This document shows, piece after piece, positions 7,626 to 12,532 of a stretch of DNA of 12,532 nucleotides; the stretch's first letter is position 1; each line of letters begins with the position of its first letter. Source of the DNA: Pseudomonadota bacterium. Its GTDB lineage: Bacteria > Pseudomonadota > Gammaproteobacteria > Xanthomonadales > Xanthomonadaceae. The DNA is taken from positions 1-12,532 of the forward strand of contig JAEWGI010000010.1 in assembly GCA_023388355.1 (NCBI GenBank), written 5' to 3'. A program made the translations under genes and the position numbers. The notes below the pieces were generated by a model. It did not search any database. It was not told where the DNA came from and saw only the letters and a list, made by a program, of their open reading frames with translations.

Positions 7626-8321
7626 ATGGAGAAGACCGTGCGATCCCTGCTCCGTACGCTCGGCCTGCGCGTGGCGCAGCTGCTGTTCTCGCTGGCCTGC
7701 GTGGCCACCGCCGCCTACGCCTTCGCCTACCTGTACATGGCGTTCCGCAGCGGCGACCCGTTCGCCGAACAGTTCGCGACCTCGGGCCTGGACGTGCCCG
7801 CGCACTTCTTCGGCGCCGGGCTGGCGCTGCTGCTGGTTCCGCTGCAGCTGAGCCAGGGCATCCGGCGGCGCTGGCCGGCGCTGCACCGCACCGGCGGATG
7901 GCTGTCGGCCGCCGCCATCCTGATCGGCGGGGTGTCCGGCCTGTCGCTGGCGCAGCATGCGCAGGGCGGCTGGCCGAGCCGGGCGGGCTTCAGCCTGCTC
8001 TCGCTGCTGTGGCTTGGGGTGACGGCGAACGGCATCCGTCTCGCCATCGCGGGCGAGATCGCCAGGCACCGCCGCTGGATGGCCTACTCCATGGCGCTGA
8101 CCGCAGGCGCGGTCACGCTGCGGCTGATGCTTGCGCTGGGCACCGGGCTGCTGCAGCTGCCGTTCCTGCCGGTCTATGTCGGCGCCGCCTGGGGCAGTTG
8201 GCTGTTCAACCTGGCCATGTGCGCCTGGCTGCTGCGCGCGCCGGCGCGGGCGGCATTCAGCGCCGGGCCGGCGCCTGCCGATTCCGGTAGCCGCTGGGCG
8301 TTTCCCCGACGATCCGCCTGA
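7626..8321 (+). CDS. DUF2306-type multi-pass membrane protein
   Basis: The 231-residue protein has about six hydrophobic segments (roughly 16-40, 57-76, 91-109, 121-141, 152-172, 180-203). Short polar turns carry conserved-looking histidines: RRRWPALHRTGGWL (His87) and RHRRWMAYSMALTAGAVTLR (His148). This pattern resembles predicted membrane proteins of the DUF2306 family, whose function is unknown to me. The start is open: ATG 7626 has no ribosome binding site, while GGAG at 7628-7631 is well placed for an in-frame GTG at 7638. The last 65 bases overlap the 3' end of the convergent AraC-type regulator, and the C-terminal tail (after about residue 203) is an Ala/Pro/Arg-rich stretch that may have no specific role. 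Whether the regulator controls it is unknown. Confidence 0.75.
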   Translation: MEKTVRSLLRTLGLRVAQLLFSLACVATAAYAFAYLYMAFRSGDPFAEQFATSGLDVPAHFFGAGLALLLVPLQLSQGIRRRWPALHRTGGWLSAAAILIGGVSGLSLAQHAQGGWPSRAGFSLLSLLWLGVTANGIRLAIAGEIARHRRWMAYSMALTAGAVTLRLMLALGTGLLQLPFLPVYVGAAWGSWLFNLAMCAWLLRAPARAAFSAGPAPADSGSRWAFPRRSA

Positions 8322-9336
8322 ACGCCGTATTGAAGGTCGACTTCGAGGTGAAGCCCGCGGCGTAGGCGATCTCGAGGATGCCGCGCCGGTCGCCGGCATC
8401 GGCCAGGCAGGCGCGCACGGCCTCGATGCGGTGGCGGTTGACGTACTCCCAGAAGTTGCCGCCCAGCCGGCGATTGATCACCGCCGAGACCAGGTATTCG
8501 GGATAGCCGCTGCGGCGCGCGAGCTGGGCGATGCCCAGCGCCGGTTCGCGATACAGCGCCTGCTCCGACATCAGGGCCGACAGCCGCGCCTCGACCTCGT
8601 CGAAACGCGGATCGTCTTCGGCGTCCCTGCCTTCCGCAGGCGCGACGATCGGGGAGCGCAGCGGCTCGGCCACCGGTGGCTGGCCAAGGCTGAACCAGCC
8701 GACGACGCAGACCCAGGCCGCGACCGCGGCGTAGATCAGCAGGTAGTCGAACAAGGCGATCGCAGTGACCGCATGCGCCGCGGCAATCCCCCAGATCGCG
8801 AACTGGCAGGCGGTCATCGTCGCCAGCCAGCGCAGCGACAGGCGGTCGGCATCCGATCGCCGCGTGCGCAGCCAGCGCCGGTAGCGATGCACCCGCAGCG
8901 CAGCGGTCGCCAGATACGCGAACGCGAGCGAGAACAGCAGCGGATCGAACCAGCGCTGCCGCCAGTCGCCATCGGCCGGCAGTGGATCGCCGACCAGCCA
9001 GCGCCACGCCATCCATGCCAGCATCAGTCCGAACCACGCACCGTGCCACAGGTCGCGCGCGCCCAGGGGCGGGCCGCCGACCAGGGTGCGCACGTAGAGG
9101 AAGAACAGCGGTGCGTAGGCGAACGGCAACAGCCGCGCCACGCCGAAGGTCGCGGCGAAACCGGCCTCGGGCGCGGACATGTGGCAGGCCTTGACCATCA
9201 GGTCGACGGCCACCAGCCCCAGCCACCCGGCCAGCACCCGGTTCGCCTGCGCGTTGGCCTGCCGGCGCCACAGCGCAGGCGCGAGCATCGCGGCCTGCGC
9301 CGCTCCGATCGCATACAGGACGATCCAGATTCCCAT
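8257..9336 (-). CDS. Membrane-anchored AraC-family transcriptional regulator
   Basis: The 359-residue protein begins with seven hydrophobic segments: MGIWIVLYAIGAAQAAML, VLAGWLGLVAVDLMV, LLPFAYAPLFFLYV, WFGLMLAWMAWRWLV, LLFSLAFAYLATAAL, FAIWGIAAAHAVTAIAL and LLIYAAVAAWVCVVGWF. A charged linker leads to a C-terminal AraC DNA-binding domain of two helix-turn-helix units (LGIAQLARRSGYPEYLVSAV; then ILEIAYAAGFTSKSTFNTAF, RRIVGETPSGYR). This layout implies a regulator held in the cytoplasmic membrane that senses a membrane or outside signal; ligand and targets are unknown. The start is uncertain: ATG 9336 precedes the first membrane segment directly, but in-frame GTG 9357 and TTG 9366 are possible, and none has a strong ribosome binding site. 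It is convergent with the DUF2306 gene, overlapping it by 65 bases. Confidence 0.87.
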   Translation of the reverse strand: MGIWIVLYAIGAAQAAMLAPALWRRQANAQANRVLAGWLGLVAVDLMVKACHMSAPEAGFAATFGVARLLPFAYAPLFFLYVRTLVGGPPLGARDLWHGAWFGLMLAWMAWRWLVGDPLPADGDWRQRWFDPLLFSLAFAYLATAALRVHRYRRWLRTRRSDADRLSLRWLATMTACQFAIWGIAAAHAVTAIALFDYLLIYAAVAAWVCVVGWFSLGQPPVAEPLRSPIVAPAEGRDAEDDPRFDEVEARLSALMSEQALYREPALGIAQLARRSGYPEYLVSAVINRRLGGNFWEYVNRHRIEAVRACLADAGDRRGILEIAYAAGFTSKSTFNTAFRRIVGETPSGYRNRQAPARR

Positions 9337-9395
9337 TCCGCTCAAGCGCGCGACCACGTCCGGCAAAGGCCGTCAGGTTAACCGACCACGAAAAA

Positions 9396-9620
9396 GGTTC
9401 TTCTCCCGTTCGAGGGGAAGCCGGAGGCAGCGGGGAGGGGCGCTACATCGGAGCTTTCGGGCCGAAGTCCTGCCCTGTCGACCGGGGTCGCTTTTCGCCG
9501 GGCCGGACCGCGCAGCGGGCTGACCGAGCCGAGGAGCAACCCACGGCCTGGGACGACCCCGCCGCAGGCCCGATCCACGGATTGCAATCCAGCCGAGTTC
9601 CCTCGAATGGGAGAAGAACC
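9396..9620. repeat. 225-bp element with 23-24 bp terminal inverted repeats
   Basis: The left end (9396-9419) begins GGTTCTTCTCCCGTTCGAGG and the right end (9598-9620) finishes TCGAATGGGAGAAGAACC. The arms match in inverted orientation except for one mismatch and one gap. The interior is GC-rich with no convincing gene; two minus-strand frames of 92 and 96 codons cross the whole element, one starting beyond it, and look like products of the repeat. The form suggests a non-autonomous MITE-like or other dispersed repeat. No flanking target duplication was recognised. It fills the gap between the AraC-type gene and the rpoH terminator. Confidence 0.6.
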
Positions 9621-9622
9621 AC

Positions 9623-9649
9623 AAAAAAGCCCGGTCAAAACCGGGCTTT
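9623..9649 (-). terminator. Intrinsic terminator of rpoH
   Basis: Read on the minus strand, AAAGCCCGG, the loop TTTTGA and CCGGGCTTTTTT form a 9-bp stem (six GC pairs plus three A-T pairs) running into a T tract. It lies 23 bases past the rpoH stop codon, a textbook rho-independent terminator. Confidence 0.9.
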
Positions 9650-9672
9650 CCTGCACAGACCATCGCCGTGGC

Positions 9673-10563
<891 letters not shown>

Positions 10564-10569
10564 GGGCTC

Positions 10570-10599
10570 AGTCTAGCAGTCGGCAGGTTCGACTGCTAA
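10570..10599 (-). promoter_or_regulatory. Predicted housekeeping promoter of rpoH
   Basis: On the minus strand, TGCTAGACT gives an extended -10 box (TAGACT at 10570-10575), with TTAGCA (10594-10599) as a fair -35 at 18-base spacing. Transcription would start at about the rpoH ATG. Confidence 0.45.
10574..10598. promoter_or_regulatory. Perfect dyad across the rpoH promoters (possible operator)
   Basis: TAGCAGTCG (10574-10582) and CGACTGCTA (10590-10598) are perfect 9-bp arms with the 7-base spacer GCAGGTT. One arm touches the predicted housekeeping -10 box, and the other overlaps the predicted SigmaE -10 box. A protein bound here would cover both promoters. The arm sequence does not match an operator I know. 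Confidence 0.5.
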
Positions 10600-10615
10600 G
10601 GACCGTGGAAGTTCC
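10588..10615 (-). promoter_or_regulatory. Predicted SigmaE (RpoE) promoter of rpoH
   Basis: On the minus strand, GGAACTT (10609-10615), 15 bases, then GTCGAA (10588-10593) fits the SigmaE consensus (GGAACTT, about 15-17 bases, GTCNNA). In E. coli one rpoH promoter depends on SigmaE, so this placement makes sense: envelope stress would raise Sigma-32. Start point expected near 10581. Confidence 0.55.
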
Positions 10616-10856
10616 GTGTGTTGCATGGATGGAACGGACAGCGAGTATCGCGCAGCCGCCGGGACGCGGCGGTGAATCGGCGGAAAATGACAGCAAATCA
10701 AGCAGTTGCGTTGATTCAGCCACTAATCCCGGCGGCGCGGCAAGCGCCCGCCCCGGATTCCGGAACGCCCGGGCCCGTGACCGAACCGTTCGCCTTGCGG
10801 GAGCCCGGACAGGCGGGGTGACGGGGAGAACCGGTCGGGAAAGCGCCCGTCCGCGA
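10616..10856. other. Intergenic region between rpoH and the lipoprotein gene
   Basis: About 240 bases hold no convincing gene. Visible are a small dyad AATCAA/TTGATT (10696-10716) in a locally AT-richer patch, CCGCC/GGCGG-type short stems, and GC-rich sequence downstream of the lipoprotein stop without a T tract. No clear terminator is seen, so transcripts from the lipoprotein gene may read towards rpoH. Confidence 0.4.
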
Positions 10857-11450
10857 TCACAGCGGCGCCGGCACCAGGCCGGCGCGGTACGGGTACTGGG
10901 CGAAGATGTCGGCCATGGTGGCGTTGATCCGCGCGGCGCGTTCGACCGGGTCGTTCTCGCGGGAGACGCGGCCGACCGCGATGCCCTCCCACACCAGCCG
11001 ATTGCGCTCGACGTCGATCAGGTCGACGTTGAGCGTGCCCTCGGTGTAGCGGTACACGTCGGTGCGGTCGCGCCAGTACGGCACCACGTAATAGCCGCGG
11101 GCGCGGTAGCTGTAGTAGTACGCATAGTCGACCGACGGCATCGTGCTCACGTCGGTCCGGCGCTGGGTGTAGGCGTTGATGTTGAGCCACAGGTCCGGGC
11201 GTTCGGTGGTGAACACGTAGCCGCGCGCCTCCATCTGCGCGCGCGCCGCGGCCTTCATCTGCTCGCTGGCGGCCGAACTGTAGCCCTCGCGCTCGATCGC
11301 CAGCGGCGAATAGAAGGCGAAGGTGCGGTAGCGGCTGAAATCCGTCTCCGGATCGGCTTCCGCAGTGATCCGGGGGCCGGTGGCGCAGGCCGCCAGCAGC
11401 GCCGTGGCTGCCAGCAGCAGCGCCCAGGTTGCGACGCGGAAGGCTCTCAT
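10857..11450 (-). CDS. DUF4136-type lipoprotein
   Basis: The 197-residue precursor starts with a lipoprotein signal peptide: MRAFR, a hydrophobic stretch, then the lipobox LAAC with Cys22, so the mature protein should be lipid-anchored in the envelope. The rest (DFSRYRTFAFYSPL, then AAARAQMEARGYVFTTERPDL, GTLNVDLIDVERNRLVWEGI) resembles DUF4136 lipoproteins, whose function is unknown. A tyrosine-rich stretch (YAYYYSYRARGYYVVPYW) lies in the middle. ATG 11450 is well supported by AAAGGAGG seven bases upstream; a longer frame reaching 11486 would include this ribosome binding site and is not believed. A -10 box TAGCGT (11477-11482, extended TGC) lies upstream. It appears to be a single gene between thiC and rpoH. 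Confidence 0.85.
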   Translation of the reverse strand: MRAFRVATWALLLAATALLAACATGPRITAEADPETDFSRYRTFAFYSPLAIEREGYSSAASEQMKAAARAQMEARGYVFTTERPDLWLNINAYTQRRTDVSTMPSVDYAYYYSYRARGYYVVPYWRDRTDVYRYTEGTLNVDLIDVERNRLVWEGIAVGRVSRENDPVERAARINATMADIFAQYPYRAGLVPAPL

Positions 11451-11482
11451 GGGGAATCCTCCTTTCGGATTGCCCGACGCTA
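11451..11482 (-). promoter_or_regulatory. Promoter -10 and ribosome binding site of the lipoprotein gene
   Basis: On the minus strand, TGCTAGCGT supplies an extended -10 (TAGCGT, 11477-11482), and AAAGGAGG follows, seven bases before ATG 11450. This is the only strong Shine-Dalgarno sequence seen upstream of any gene in the window; no good -35 is seen. Confidence 0.5.
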
Positions 11483-11536
11483 GCATGCGCTCCGCTACGC
11501 CGGATGAATGCTTCCTGCCGTCCTACGGGTGGCGCC

Positions 11537-11556
11537 GCCCGCCCGACGGGCGGGCG
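11537..11556. terminator. GC-rich hairpin between thiC and the lipoprotein gene
   Basis: GCCCGCCC and GGGCGGGC form a stem of about nine base pairs with a 3-base loop, starting 29 bases past the thiC stop. It has no T tract on either strand, so its role as a terminator is uncertain. Confidence 0.3.
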
Positions 11557-11584
11557 CCGCGCGCCTTCCGCGCCGGCCGCGCCG

Positions 11585-12532
<948 letters not shown>

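Noticed and set aside
9373..9663. Small minus-strand proteins of 92 and 96 residues
   Set aside because: Both lie across the inverted-repeat element, start within or beside the rpoH terminator, and show no recognisable domain.
10696..10716. AATCAA/TTGATT dyad upstream of rpoH
   Set aside because: Only 6-bp arms, far from the predicted promoters; too short to separate from chance.

Overview
The window is chromosomal DNA of very high GC content. The gene families are housekeeping ones and look gammaproteobacterial, most like the Xanthomonadaceae (Lysobacter/Luteimonas/Stenotrophomonas type). That placement is inferred from the look of PriA, TalB-type transaldolase, RpoH and ThiC, from the GC-rich palindromic intergenic repeats, and from the TAGAAT/TAGACT type -10 boxes set close to start codons. 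I ran no database search.

Layout, left to right. (1) The start of a small sigma-factor-like protein, minus strand, runs off the left edge. (2) A non-coding stretch of about 450 bases follows, unusually AT-rich in its middle, with four separate dyads. One is a perfect pair of inverted DnaA boxes. (3) priA (plus) ends in a 7-base tail-to-tail overlap with a minus-strand NYN-nuclease/LOTUS protein. (4) Divergent from that gene lies tal (plus), then a composite palindromic repeat, then ndh (plus) and zupT (plus). (5) After a 16-bp inverted repeat comes a DUF2306-type membrane protein (plus), whose 3' end overlaps a convergent membrane-anchored AraC-type regulator (minus). (6) A 225-bp element with 23-24 bp terminal inverted repeats separates the regulator from rpoH (minus), which ends in a clear intrinsic terminator. 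(7) rpoH has a two-promoter arrangement with a perfect dyad across it. (8) A DUF4136-type lipoprotein (minus) follows, then the C-terminal half of thiC (minus), which runs off the right edge.

How the genes relate. Most are single-gene units with their own promoters, and I see no long operon. Functions cover replication restart (priA), RNA processing (NYN/LOTUS, inferred), pentose phosphate metabolism (tal), respiratory NADH oxidation (ndh), metal uptake (zupT), heat-shock and envelope-stress control (rpoH), and thiamine synthesis (thiC). The most notable content is regulatory: the DnaA-box dyad next to priA, the SigmaE-like promoter plus dyad at rpoH, apparently leaderless starts for priA and rpoH, and two different structured repeat elements. 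I found no CRISPR array, prophage, transposase, tRNA or rRNA. I did not find a convincing new multi-gene system; the best leads are the regulatory sites and the membrane protein/membrane regulator pair.
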